Assembly (NCBI GenBank): GCA_032718475.1
Contig: JAUCBJ010000796.1
Location: 1 to 50,133 of the forward strand
Origin: Nemertoderma westbladi
Taxonomy: Eukaryota > Xenacoelomorpha > Nemertodermatida > Nemertodermatidae
DNA: 50,133 bases
Direction: 5' to 3'
The notes below the pieces were generated by a model that was not told where the DNA came from, ran no database searches, and was given only the letters and a program-made list of their open reading frames with translations. Position numbers and translations under genes: made by a program. Numbering within the stretch: position 1 is the stretch's first letter; each line of letters begins with the position of its first letter. This document shows, in pieces, positions 32,498 through 44,400 of the stretch.

Positions 32498-33976
32498 TAC
32501 TGGAAACTCTGGTCGGTCCTATCCAAATATGCGTCAACAATTACGATCCTACGAGCGGTTGACAACCCAAAGAATTCCGACACATCATTGGTCAATTTGC
32601 TAGCAAAGGGACGCCGCTTTGCGGTGCAGTTCCTATCAAACGCTTTCATCAAAAGATTTGCTGCGCCAATAAATGTTCGGAGACCGGTCACAAGATGTAT
32701 CCAACTTGCTTGAGAAGGAGTACAGTCCATGTATAAAATGTGTAAATCTGATTGGTGAAAAATATGTAACTCTTGAGATGTTGCGTGAAAAATATGTAAG
32801 TGACGGGATATATATTGGCAAGGGACATGGCATTTTTGATAGAACATTTTTTAATTGATGCCTTTTCTAATCGACTTTCGTAAATCATTCGACTTCAAAC
32901 AATGTAAATTTATTTTCTATTTTGTCGCTGTAAATTTTTTTAATCTCTTCAATAATACTACAATATGGCCTCTACTACATTACTGTTCATGTATCTATAA
33001 TAATGTATCTTCATGACCTGAAATAGTAGGTCATGGTATCTTATTTATGTGTTTCTGTTACTCTTATCAATCACGATCATCCAATTTATTGTTTTTATAT
33101 ACATATAATTATATAAATCATATATCATAATCATATAATTATATACAATAAAATTATATTGTTCCATTAACAGTTATACTGAAATTAATTTCACTTCAAT
33201 AAGCAATTACAATTTTTATTAAGCACACACTCAGAGTGAATGCCATATTCTAAAAAATACTATGAAATATACTAATAACACTTTCTAAACCGACAGGCAG
33301 CCGAATTCATCAAGTTTCAATTGTTTTTTAGCTGAAGCTTCTTGTTGCCTCCTAAGGTTGGTGTTAAGTTTTCTATAACAATGATCCAGAATGCGTCTCA
33401 GGCAGAATACATGAGTAGACAGACGGTTTCATTTTGTTTAGAAAAGATGGAAAACTAGTGATTTCTTTATTAAATTGTTCAACGACTTGTGTGTTGCGAT
33501 TTTTAATTCTGGTATTAAATTAACTCGACGTAGATGTTCAACAATTATCCTGATGAAATCATCAAATAAACACAGGTATTCAGAAGATTTCGAAACAGGA
33601 TGAATTTGACTAAATCTTCTGGAACTCCTCATAGAATTGTTTTCTATTGCAGCGCGAGATACTCACTATATTGCTCTGGAATCACCGCAGGAACCTGTTG
33701 TTAGGAAATTTATAGGTTTTTTTTCCAACTCAGAGATTTCCAGAAACAGCCAGTTGAATATTGTCACTAATTGTTATAGAATACTGTACATGTATCAAGT
33801 TTGGATCCATTTCATCAAAGATTGACTGACTTATTAGCGTTCAAACGTTTCCAACGACGACGGCTAGAACGGGTGGGTGCACTAACTACACACCTACGCT
33901 AAGGCCCAATGGCTAATGGCTATCGCCCACATGTCTAACGCAGAATTCATCACTACAGATAGCAGCACTAAACCAA
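32498..33976. other. Unassigned AT-rich region with a dispersed repeat
   Basis: At 32700-32815 a segment (complement TTACATATTTTTCACCAATC, then AGATTTACACAT and ATGGACTGTAC) recurs at about 35915-35970 in the opposite orientation; here the TTACATATTTTTCAC block is duplicated in tandem. At 33300-33632 the minus strand has two charged helical-looking frames (CLRRILDHCYRKLNTNLRRQ... and LFDDFIRIIVEHLRRVNL...) that do not join and match no family I know. 33085-33165 is an AT palindrome-rich stretch. Confidence 0.35.
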
Positions 33977-34004
33977 AGTAATACAAACTAGGGTAGTTGT
34001 TACC

Positions 34005-35772
34005 TACTACTACTACTACTAGGATCGGCATGCTGCATTGCAGCTGCATTTTTAGGAATGCTGTGCCGGCTTGTCAACAAAATTGCACCGCCACAACTCC
34101 CTATCACCCATGACATTTGCTAGATCATCCGCATCTTTAAGGCCAGTGTCCTTTAAGATGCGTCTCAAGAAAGTCATGGGCTGTCCACCATGCTTATTCA
34201 CTCCATGAGGCTGCCAAAGTACAAGATTATGCACTGGCTGGTCCTCACGGCGAAAGCAATGTCCTGCAAAGCGGAGGCGATTTTGTTCTATTGTCAAGCT
34301 TGGGGGAACCAATGAGACACCTCCAATGTTATATAATGTCTGGTTGGAGATGTGTGCATTGTACTTGACACAATGAACCCGGCGTAGCATTCTTGTGAAT
34401 GTGCCATCCAGAGATTTGGTGTCCTCAGCAGTTAGAGCCCAGCATGGACTCCCGTAGAGGAGTACTGGAACTACTGCTGCTCTAAATAATCGGACCTTAA
34501 GTTTCCGATTAATTCTCGGTGACTTCCAAATCCTGGAAAGCCTATTCAAGGCTGCCCATGCCTTTCCCTTACGTATTCGAAGGTCCTCACCTGACTTCCG
34601 GATCCATGATCCCAGGTAACAGAAGTCGTCCACATGCTCAAGCATACCATCCTTTGAGCTTATGCTCATCCGATCAGAGACTTGCTGAGGACTTTCAAAG
34701 TTAACTGTCAGAATTTTGGTCTTTCTGGAGTTAATAAAAAGACCAACACTAGAAGCAGCATGTTCTAATGAGCTGAGGAGCCGTTGGGCTCCCTCTAATG
34801 ATTCTGAGAGTACTCCTAAGTCATCAGCAAAGTCTAGATCAGTTAGGTACTTGGCAGGAATTCCTCGACTTCTGGAGCCAGTAGGTGGAGTTATCATCAC
34901 CCCATCATCATTATGATGATCTAAGGACACCATGGTCCCACGACCTTTACGGAACCCATTCTGATTTCCACGGAGCAGTCTCTCAATGGGATCCCTGATG
35001 CGATTTAATAGAATCCTATTGTATAGCTTTGCAGCAATCGAGATCAATGAGATTCCCCGAAAAGAACCATAGAGTGTTAGGTTGCCCTTCTTGGGAACTG
35101 GCACCAACTTATTTGTTTTCATTTCTTGTGGGACTCTTGTTGTTCGATACATGTCTACTATGATGGGATAGATGAGCTTTAAACACTCAGGTATTTTAAA
35201 GACCTCAGGGGGAACACCATCTACTCCACTGGCACGATTGGTCTTAATGCTCTTTGCAGCAGCCTTCACTTCTGCAAAGGAGATATCGCCAATGGGAATA
35301 TCTGGGAGTACAGACTCAGACACTTTTACTTCTATAAAGTTATCTGGCAATACCCTGTCATTATTGAGGAGCTTTTCAAAGTGGGCTTTCCAACCATTGA
35401 GGCGATCGGCTGGTGATTCAGCCTTAACCTTGGTGGTTGGTTGGCTTTTCCGCCCAGTAAGCAGATTGATCGATTTCCATGCCTGGGATGATTGCCTGCT
35501 GTCGTCAGCATCATTGATGGCATCAACCTGTTGGTTTATTAGCTCCTGTAGATTAACAGAGTACTGCCTGTTCAGGGACCTAGATGCAGCCTTAACTGCA
35601 TTCTTGGCCGCTAAAGTCTGTTTGAGTCGGGACTCTTTCTGCGCCTTATGAAGGTCGTTTCGGCACTTTTGAATTTTGTTGTCAGTCCAGGGGGCCCTTT
35701 TCCTGTTTCGAGGGTATACAGGAACTGTTTCTGCAGCTGCTAACTTAACTGCTTCTGTAAAGGCAGTATACT
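34005..35772 (-). mobile_element. 5'-truncated LINE with 28-bp target duplication
   Basis: Exact 28-bp direct repeats (33977-34004 and 35773-35800, starting AGTAATACAAACTAGGG) flank the copy, the mark of target-primed integration. Read on the minus strand it begins within the region before the reverse transcriptase and ends in a (TAG)n tail (complement of 34005-34020). No endonuclease domain is present, so it is truncated at the 5' end. Confidence 0.9.
34052..35768 (-). pseudogene. LINE reverse transcriptase, internally deleted
   Basis: The frame is open from about 35768 (YTAFTEAVKLAAAE...) to the stop at 34052-34054. Seen: a basic linker (VPVYPRNRKRAPWTDNK), LLTGRKSQPTTKV, AAKSIKTNRASGVDGVPPEV, LVPVPKKGNL, YGSFRGISLISIAAKLYNRI, NQNGFRKGRGT, then DLDFADDLGVLSES (the catalytic FADD box), YLGSWIRKSGEDLRIRKGKA, and the thumb region RLFRAAVVPVLLYGSPCW. 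Between GRGT and LTDLDFADD only about 30 residues remain where about 110 are expected: the motif with the first catalytic Asp and the next motif are gone. The frame nevertheless stays open. The enzyme would be inactive. The clade is uncertain. Start codons in the middle have no meaning here. Confidence 0.85.
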
Positions 35773-35869
35773 AGTAATACAAACTAGGGTAGTTGTTACC
35801 AATTAATTATTAATGGGTAACAAAAATGGCAAAACTATTTTGAAAGAAAATCTAGAGTGACGATTATTG

Positions 35870-35975
35870 CATATGTTCCACGTATATATTGCAAACAATA
35901 CCTTGCTTATAAATTGCTTACATATTTTTCACCTATCAGATTTACACATATTGCATATGGACTGTACCTCTGCAG
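35870..35975 (+). repeat. Dispersed repeat shared with 32700-32815
   Basis: TTACATATTTTTCACCTATC, AGATTTACACATATTG and ATGGACTGTAC match the complement of 32700-32815. The LINE fragment at 35980 follows directly, which suggests that the two may belong to one longer unit. Confidence 0.55.
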
Positions 35976-35979
35976 ACTT

Positions 35980-36235
35980 GCTTACTGGGCGGAAAAGCCA
36001 ACCAACCACCAAGGTTAAGGCTGTATCACTAGCCGATCGCCTCAATGGTTGGAAAGCCCACTTTGAAAAGCTCCTCAATAATGACAGGGTATTGCCTGAT
36101 AACTTTATAGAAGTAAAAGTGTCGGAGTCTGTACTCCCAGATATTCCCATTGGTGATATCTCCTTTGCAGAAGTGAAGGCTGCTGCAAAGAGCATTAAGA
36201 CCAATCGTGCCAGTGGAGTAGATGGTGCCCCTGAG
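35980..36235 (+). pseudogene. Second fragment of the same LINE, inverted
   Basis: LLTGRKSQPTTKVKA, RLNGWKAHFEKLLNNDRVLP and AAAKSIKTNRASGVDG repeat, almost unchanged, the part of the LINE encoded on the minus strand at about 35215-35465. About 255 bp remain; a 4-base loss near 36225 (GGTGCCCCTGAGG) breaks the frame. Together the two copies form a spaced inverted repeat. Confidence 0.8.
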
Positions 36236-36249
36236 GTCGGTTAAATGGT

Positions 36250-37015
36250 TTAGTTAATATATGGATGTATAAGATAAAAAAATATAATTGTTTGTATAAT
36301 CAATGGAAAAGTGTGTCTAAGTTTATAAAAGATGCCAATAGTTCTTGAAATTTTTTTAGTGATAAATTGTACGTGTGACTTCCAAGATAGTTTATTGTCT
36401 ACATGAATTCCTCAAAATTCTGTGCATATGGATTTATGTACATTTTTCGAATTAATTTGTACTGAAGGTATACTTGTTGTTTTTTGCACTGTATTTGTGA
36501 ATAAAGTAAATTCCGTTTTAGATAAATTTAATGAAAGGCGATTGTTTTCCAACCATTCAGTCAGTTTATTTAATTCGTTATTAGTGTCATGTATTAGAGT
36601 ATCAATATGTTTAGCTGACTGAAGGAGAGTAGTGTCGTCGGCAAAGAGGCTGGTTAGAAGTGTAGTGGCGTTAGGTAAGTCATTAAAGTACAAGAGGAAA
36701 AGTAACGGAGATAGAACACCTCCCTGAGGGACGCCGCAAGTTAAAGGTAGTAGTGGTGATCAGTGGCCAGCTATGGAGACATATTGGAATCTGGAAGTCA
36801 GAAAGCTTGATATAAGTTCCAATGGAGATCCTCGGATACCGTAACATTCTAATTTATTTAATAAAATTTTATGATTTATGGTATCAAATGCCTTTTTACG
36901 ATTTAAGAGCCTTTTTAAGAGTTTTTATCTTCAAGGGCTTGATGGATTCTTTCAGTAACTGAGAGTAAGGCATGAGCTGTCGAGGTTTCCGTATCCGAAA
37001 TCCGTATTGGCACGA
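36250..37015 (-). pseudogene. LINE reverse transcriptase fragment, degenerate (L2/CR1/jockey type)
   Basis: Read on the minus strand in order: QYGFRIRK, a frameshift, TSTAHALLSVTERIHQALED, stops, AFDTINHKILLNKLECYGIR (first catalytic Asp motif), CGVPQGGVLSPLLFLLYFND, LFADDTTLLQSAKHID (catalytic FADD), LTEWLENNRLSLNLSKTEF, a stop, GIHVDNKLSWKSHVQF, then FYKLRHTFPLIIQTI. This is the reverse transcriptase from just before the palm to the thumb, with several stops and one frameshift. A different LINE family from the copy at 34005-35772. Confidence 0.85.
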
Positions 37016-37464
37016 AGGGAGGATTGAATATTTTGCAAGATTGTAGACTGTAGATTGTAGATGTTGAAGACTGTAGCTATGTGAATTAATGTAATTATTT
37101 ACATAGGTTAATTAATGTATTTATTTTGGGAAAATTTGTATTTATTTGAGACAGGGGGGGGGGGGGGGGGGACTGGACGCAAATCCAATCTTGGCGAATT
37201 AATATCCCGATTCAATGTTAAATTCTTAATTTAGGGAAAGGGACAGGTTACGGTGGCACGTTATTTTAACCAAAACAATAAACTAAATACAATAGAACAG
37301 GTTACAGTTTTATTTTTGAGTGTAATCAGTTGTTATTTGCGTCGAATTTCCCCTGGAGAGAGATGGATTTTTAATGCTTCCAGTTTTCATAGATTCATAA
37401 TAATAGATTTTGTTACATTTTACCTACAGTTTCTTACTAATATGGTAATTTGGTTAGACTTGTA
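37016..37464. other. No gene; poly-G run
   Basis: A run of 18 G lies at 37154-37171. The rest is AT-rich with no supported frame. Confidence 0.5.
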
Positions 37465-37468
37465 TTAA

Positions 37469-39408
37469 GGGGGGACATCACACCTGAAATTTTTTTTTCT
37501 TCAAAAAAATTTTTTTTTCATATTTTTGTTCAAAATTTTATGCTGATTCCAAATACGAAACCCGTTTTTTATTAGCTTTTATAGTTTTTAAGTTAAGACA
37601 GGTTTAACCGGACACGTTTTTTGGAAATTTTGGCCAAATTTTAACATTTTTTACATGAATTTGTACTGTACATTTACGCAACTTCATATCATACAGTACA
37701 GTGGTTATGAAGAGTAGGCCTACTTAAGGGCGGGAAATTTAAAGTGGTTAATCGAGACTGTCAGCCTGTGCAGTGTAAATGAATTCCAGCACAACTGCTG
37801 TAGTGTAAATCATATAACAATATAAGCCTGTAAGCCTAGCAAATTTCTAATTGTACAGTAATCTACACTGTTTGCTAGAGATCCCTATTGTTTTGTTGAT
37901 TATTAATTAAGTAAAATTTATTGTTGTATGTTTGTAACCTAGCTAGAGTAGGCCTAGCCTATACTGCTATATTGCTGTATTGTGAAAGTTTACTGTTATG
38001 CCCCGCCGGTCACGTCAGGCGCGTTCCAAGGAATTCGAGGGTACCCGATATGCAGATATTTGCAAGCAAAGAGATTCTTCTACCGATATGGAAATTTCCA
38101 TGCTTACTATACAGCCCTGATCCACAATCGAGGTGCTTCAACCACAATGATTATAGCCAATGCCATCAATCTAAATCCTGGACTAGCCCTTTTACGATCC
38201 TGTAGACAAAGAGATCGAAAACGTGTAGCCAAAAGTCTTACAATCAAGCCGTCAAAGAAAGCTAAAGTTGCCAAGGACACTTCCACTTATCAAGGCGGAG
38301 CATTCTAATTAATTCTGATTTCGTTTAGAACATTTTTCATATTTTCATTTTATTTTAGAACAAATTCTTACAATTTTTCTATATTTCTCCCTGTGCTTCA
38401 TTATAATTATTGCAATTATTATCATACTAACCGCGAATCCTGCACTGCAACTATACATTTATTTTGCAAAAGACGTGCTGCGCGAAGGCCCCCACTAATT
38501 TGAATTTTTTGATTTACTAGCTCAGAAACACGGGCTTTGCAACAAAATTTTAATTCACCTTTTCTCTAAGTTGATGTTTCTCTACAACTTTCAAATTCAT
38601 CATTTTCCCATAGGACCAATAGTTTTCTTAAATAGCGAAATTTATTACCTTTTTAATTATAACTATATTAGTTATAAATAAATAAAAAAATTATTGCATA
38701 CTGGTTTGATTTCAGGGCAATATGTGTCTCCATGCGAAGTTTCAGCATCATACGTTTTGTGGTACTCGAGTTAGAAGAAACAAATATCATACAAACAGAC
38801 AGACTGACTCTACAACTTTGTTTGTAATTTTTAAAAATTTTTAATTAAAGCCGTTTTTCGCAGTTTTTCAAAAAAATTATTTTTTTGCACGTTTGTTGCT
38901 ACTACTTTTGAACCGCTGGATGGATTTTGATTCTGTTTTCGGCATCTTGTAGCCAAACATTCAAGCTTTAATATGAATTACCAAAATTTTGATATTTGAC
39001 GTTGATACAAAGTTATAAACTTTTTTGTCAGTAAAAAACGAAAAATTGAATCTTTGAGACTTGATGACGTCATATCTTTGTACCCAGAGTGAAAAAAAAA
39101 ATTTTGGTAATTCAAATAACAGTCCATGAAATTATAAAACTAATGTAAAAGGAATTTACGAAATTCGTTTAAAAATACAGTAGTAGTAGTGAATTATATT
39201 TTTAACTGGTTTAAAATACATTATGCTAATTTAAGACGGCTCATTAACATCTAATTATCATAATTAGGTGAAAAAATTTTTTTTTTTTAATTTAGTGTTT
39301 TGTTATTAAAATGAGCCATAAATTGTTGCCAGGTGTAGAGCCATTCAAAAGTTACATGTGATGCAAGTTCGGACACACAAAGTACACTTCAAGGTGTGAT
39401 GTCCCCCC
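37469..39408 (+). mobile_element. TTAA-flanked DNA transposon, Kolobok- or piggyBac-like, defective
   Basis: TTAA flanks both ends (37465-37468 and 39409-39412). A perfect 17-bp terminal inverted repeat GGGGGGACATCACACCT lies just inside each. TTAA duplication is shared by piggyBac and Kolobok elements; the inverted repeat does not start with the CCC typical of piggyBac, and the remnant inside resembles a Kolobok-type C terminus, so I favour Kolobok-like. At 1,940 bp with only about 310 bp of coding remnant it is non-autonomous. Confidence 0.75.
37998..38308 (+). pseudogene. Transposase remnant inside the TTAA element
   Basis: Two overlapping frames. The first begins ATG at 37998 (MPRRSRQARSKEFEGTRYAD...) and stops at 38118-38120 after 40 codons. 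The second, shifted, reads YRYGNFHAYYTALIHNRGAS, then INLNPGLALLRSCRQRDRKR, a Lys-rich stretch, and ends YQGGAF at 38303-38305. A basic tail ending in a Y-x-G-G-x-F motif is seen in some Kolobok-type transposases. My reading is that an N-terminal and a C-terminal piece were joined by an internal deletion. It could not be active. Confidence 0.45.
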
Positions 39409-39468
39409 TTAATGTTAATAAATAATTTATCATTATTATTATTACAGTAATTAATTTATTATTCTTTA

Positions 39469-39530
39469 AGGGGGGGGGGGGGGGGGGTATACCATTTTTA
39501 AGGGGGGGGGGGGGGGGTATACCATTTTTG
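39469..39530. repeat. Duplicated poly-G unit
   Basis: The block AAG(n)TATACCATTTTT occurs twice in tandem, with G runs of 18 (39470-39487) and 16 (39502-39517). G-quadruplex formation is plausible. Run lengths may be imprecise. Confidence 0.85.
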
Positions 39531-41472
39531 GACAACTCTTCGATTTATCACTCTCAGTGTTTCTAAATTGTTTGGTTTTGGCTATAATTTGGAATATATA
39601 GGTAGGCCTACCTAAGATGCTATTCTACATGACAGGTCAGAAAAATTTTATTTTTAGCTATTTAATATTAGTTAATACTAATTAACAATAAAAAAAACTT
39701 GGTTGCGCTTTTACAGTTTTGAATCTAATCACATGAAAGTTTTTTATATGATATATCAAAGATGGGGCAACATAACTATCAGGCGAAATTTGGTGAAAAT
39801 AATTCTGCACTGCTAGGTGGCGCTGCAAATTTATGCTAAATTTTAGGTTTGTTATAAATAGTATTAAATTTTATTAACAAAAAATTTTAAAAAGTTGTCT
39901 GGTACTTTTATGCAGGGTGGCTATGTAGACACCCACAGAAAGTTTCAGACTAATTGCTCAAAAATTGTAGAAGTAGTAGGGTTTTGAAGTTGACAATTTC
40001 CTAAAAAAAATATTTGGAGATAATCGACCTTTCATTATACATAGTAATAGTAATTTCAATAGGATTCCGTAAATGGAAATTGTTATAACTTGAAAACTAA
40101 AAGAGCTATTAAATAGCGGTTTTCAGATTTGGAAACACCATTCAATGGTGCGTTATAATAGATCTATACAACATAAAATCAATGAAGTGCACAATGAAAT
40201 TAAGTCAACAAGAATAATAAAAGGCGAAATAACAAAAGAAGGGATACATGGGTGCATTATTACTAGTATTATTATTATTATATTATATCTCATTCATTAT
40301 GTAACAATTGAACGTTAATTGAAATACAAATATAACATATGCAATTAAGGGAGAAAACTGCCTATTTCAATTATATAATTGTTTCGTTACAGTTTTACTC
40401 TTTATTGTGTTGGCCTACACTTTTGGACAGGTGCGTTTGGTGCCATCGGTATCATCATAAAATAAAAGTGCAAACATTTAATCCGCTCAATAAAATGTTT
40501 TTATGTATACGATAAATACCACTCTGCATACCATGGCTATCATCCAACAGATAATACTTTATAAAGTTTATTCTTTATGTTTATAACATTATGTCCTGTA
40601 TTCTATACGTTTATAACCAGAAACGCCAGCAAGGTGGCGGCTCCAAACGAAACTACCTAAATAAAAAAATAAAAACTTTAACTATAAAAAGATAAAACCA
40701 CCTGATCGGGATCGAACTCGGTACTGGCGCTTTCGCGAGTTCAACCGCAGCGGTCCGATGCAACAAAGTTTATTTCATTTTTAAGTTCAGAGCTCAATCA
40801 CCCATCACCACTCACTCAATCAATCAACATTCATGTCAGGATGGATTTGTGACAGCCAAGCAACCAACCCTGTGGTTCCTAATTACAGCCGACTCAATAG
40901 GCGTACTGACAATGGGCGTATTGCATAGGAAAAGGCTAATGGTTTTCACGGATAATTAAAAAATCAGGAGCAAATTTGTCCTCCAATCACCGTACGTCTA
41001 GCGCTCTAGGGCTAGTTCGTGAAATTTTTAAAGTGGTGAAAATATCGAACTGCTGTATAGCCTACAATATTAATCATATCAATTTATCTACTGTACTATC
41101 TCCACCAACCAAATTCCCTATTAATTTATCAGCACAAAATATTATAATAATCACGCTCTATTTGGATAGGATTTCAACCTAAGCCTTTTCTGCCTTACAA
41201 GCCTTATAACGGTACCGTGCAATAGCCATTGAACTGCACCTGGGAACTGTATTGTCTATATAAAACATTAATCATAATTGTTTATTGTTAGGCCTGCGCA
41301 GAGTAAAAATATTGTTTGTGGGATTTTCATACTTCTAGCACATACTTTTATTTAATTTTTAGCACTTAATTAATAATAATTCTAAAGTATATTTCTGGCA
41401 CATTAAAAATTAAATTTCATAGCTATTTATGGTGATTCATTTCACATGCAGGAATCATTGCATATCATTGCA
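39531..41472. other. No recognisable gene
   Basis: About 1.9 kb of AT-rich DNA. The only structured piece is a tRNA-like segment near 40700. Open frames are short and match nothing I know. Confidence 0.4.
40700..40760 (-). repeat. Possible tRNA-derived (SINE-like) fragment
   Basis: The complement contains GAGTTCGATCCCG, a good match to the RNA polymerase III B box (GWTCRANNC), preceded at about the right distance by GCGGTTGAACTCGCGAAAGC. The T stem does not pair well and no full cloverleaf forms, so it is not a functional tRNA gene. Confidence 0.25.
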
Positions 41473-44400
41473 CGTAGGGTTGAAGATGAGTAGTAAATGG
41501 TAAACACTACTTAGGGTTAAGAGCAGTAGTAAATGGTAAACCGATAGGGTTGAAGAGCAGTAGTAAATGGTAAACCGATAGGGTTGAAGAGCAGTTGTAA
41601 ATGGTAAACAGATAGGGTTGAAGATCAGTTGTAAATGGTAAACAGATAGGGTTGAAGATCAGTAGTAAATGGTAAACGGATAGGGTTGAAGAGCAGTAGT
41701 AAATGGTAAACGGATAGGGTTGAAGAGCAGTAGTAAATGGTAAACCGATAGGGTTGAAGAGCAGTTGTAAATGGTAAACAGATAGGGTTGAAGATCAGTT
41801 GTAAATGGTAAACAGATAGGGTTGAAGATCAGTAGTAAATGGTAAACGGATAGGGTTGAATAGCAGTAGTAAATGGTAAACCGATAGGGTTGAAGAGCAG
41901 TTGTAAATGGTAAACACTACTTAGGGTTGAAGAGCAGTAGTAAATGGTAAACGGATAGGGTTGAAGAGCAGTAGTAAATGGTAAACCGATAGGGTTGAAG
42001 AGCAGTTGTAAATGGTAAACAGATAGGGTTGAAGATCAGTAGTAAATGGTAAACGGATAGGGTTGAAGAGCAGTAGTAAATGGTAAACGGACAGGGTTGA
42101 AGAGCAGTAGTAAATGGTAAGCGGGTAGGGTTGAAGATCAGTAGTAAATGGTAAACGGATAGGGTTGAAGAGCAGTAGTAAATGGTAAACGGATAGGGTT
42201 GAAGAGCAGTAGTAAATGGTAAACCGATAGGGTTGAAGAGCAGTTGTAAATGGTAAACAGATAGGGTAGAAGATCAGTAGTAAATGGTAAACGGATAGGG
42301 TTGAAGAGCAGTAGTAAATGGTAAACAGATAGGGTTGAAGAGCAGTAGTAAATGGTAAACACTTAGGGTTGAAGAGCAGTAGTAAATCGTAAACACTAAG
42401 TAGGGTTGAAGAGCAGTAGTAAATGGTAAACAGATAGGGTTGAAGAGCAGTAGTAAATGGTAAACCGATAGGGTTGAAGAGCAGTTGTAAATGGTAAACA
42501 GATAGGGTTGAAGATCAGTAGTAAATGGTAAACGGATAGGGTTGAAGAGCAGTAGTAAATGGTAAACAGATAGGGTTGAAGAGCAGTAGTAAATCGTAAA
42601 CACTAAGTAGGGTTGAAGAGCAGTAGTAAATGGTAAATGGATTGGGTTGAAGAACAGTAGTAAATGGTACACGGGTAGAGTTGAAGATCAGTAGTAAATG
42701 TTAAACGGATAGGGTTGAAGAGCAGTAATAAATGTTAAACTCCACGTAGGGTTGAAGAGCAGTAGTAAATGGTAAACGGGTAGGGTTGAAGATCAGTAGT
42801 AAATGGTAAACGGATAGGGTTAAAGAGCAGTAGTAAATGGTAAACGGATAGGGCTGAAGAGCAGTAGTAAATGGTAAACTCTTTATAGGGTTGAAGAGCA
42901 GTAGTAAATGATAAACACTAAGTAGGGTTGAAGAGCAGTTGTAAATGGTAAACAGATAGGGTTGAAGAGCAGTAGTAAATGGTAAACTGATCGTGTTGAA
43001 GAGAAGTAGTAAATGGTAAACAGATAAGGTTGAAGAGCAGTAGTAAATGGTAAACACTAAGTAGGGTTGAAGAGCAGTTGTAAATGGTAAACAGATAGGG
43101 TTGAAGAGCAGTAGTAAATGGTAAACTGATCGTGTTGAAGAGAAGTAGTAAATGGTAAACAGATAGGGTTGAAGAGCAGTAGTAAATGGTAAATGGATTG
43201 GGTTGAAGAACAGTAGTAAATGGTACACGGGTAGAGTTGAAGATCAGTAGTAAATGTTAAACGGATAGGGTTGAAGAGCAGTAATAAATGTTAAACTCCA
43301 CGTAGGGTTGAAGATCAGTAGTAAATGGTAAATGGATTGGGTTGAAGAACAGTAGTGAATGGTAAACACTACGTAGGGTTGAAGATCAGTAGTAAATGGT
43401 AAACACTACGTAGGGTTGAAGAGCAGTAGTAAATGGTATACAGATAGGGTTGAAGAGCAGTAGTAAATGGTAAATAGATGGGGTTGAAGAGCAGTAGTAG
43501 ATGGTAAACACTACGTAGGGTTGAAGTGCTGTACTAAATGGTAAACGGATAGGGTTGAAGAGCAGTAGTAAATGGTAAACTCAACGTAGGGTTGAAGAGC
43601 AGTAGTAAATGGTAAACAGATAGGGTTGAAGAGCAGTAGTAAATGGTAAACAGATAGGGTTGAAGAGCAGTAGTAAATGGTAAACACTACGTAGGGTTGA
43701 AGATCAGTAGTAAATGGTAAACAGATAGGGTTGAAGAGCAGTAGTAAATGGTAAATAGATGGGGTTGAAGAGCAGTAGTAGATGGTAAACACTACGTAGG
43801 GTTGAAGTGCTGTACTAAATGGTAAACGGATAGGGTTGAAGAGCAGTAGTAAATGGTAAACTCAACGTAGGGTTGAAGAGCAGTAGTAAATGGTAAACAC
43901 TACGTAGGATTGAAGAGAGTAGTAAATGGTACACGGATAGAGTTGAAGATCAGTAGTAAATGGTAAACACTACGTAGGGTTGAAGAGAAGTTAGTAAATG
44001 GTAAACTCTACGTAGGGTTGAAGAGCAGTAGTAAATGGTAAACACTACGTAGGGTTGAAGATGAGTAGTAAATGGTAAACTGATCGTGTTGAAGAGAAGT
44101 AGTAAATGGTAAACAGATAGGGTTGAAGAGCAGTAGTAAATGGTAAACTCAACGTAGGGTTGAAGAGCAGTAGTAAATGGTAAACAGATAGGGTTGAAGA
44201 GCAGAAGTAAATGGTACACGGATAGAGTTGAAGATCAGTAGTAAATGGTAAACACTACGTAGGATTGAAGAGAGTAGTAAATGGTACACGGATAGAGTTG
44301 AAGATCAGTAGTAAATGGTAAACACTACGTAGGGTTGAAGAGAAGTTAGTAAATGGTAAACTCTACGTAGGGTTGAAGAGCAGTAGTAAATGGTAAACAC

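Noticed and set aside
33438-33632. 64-residue minus frame and a neighbouring helical frame
   Set aside because: They do not join in phase, show no splice signals I trust and no known domain.
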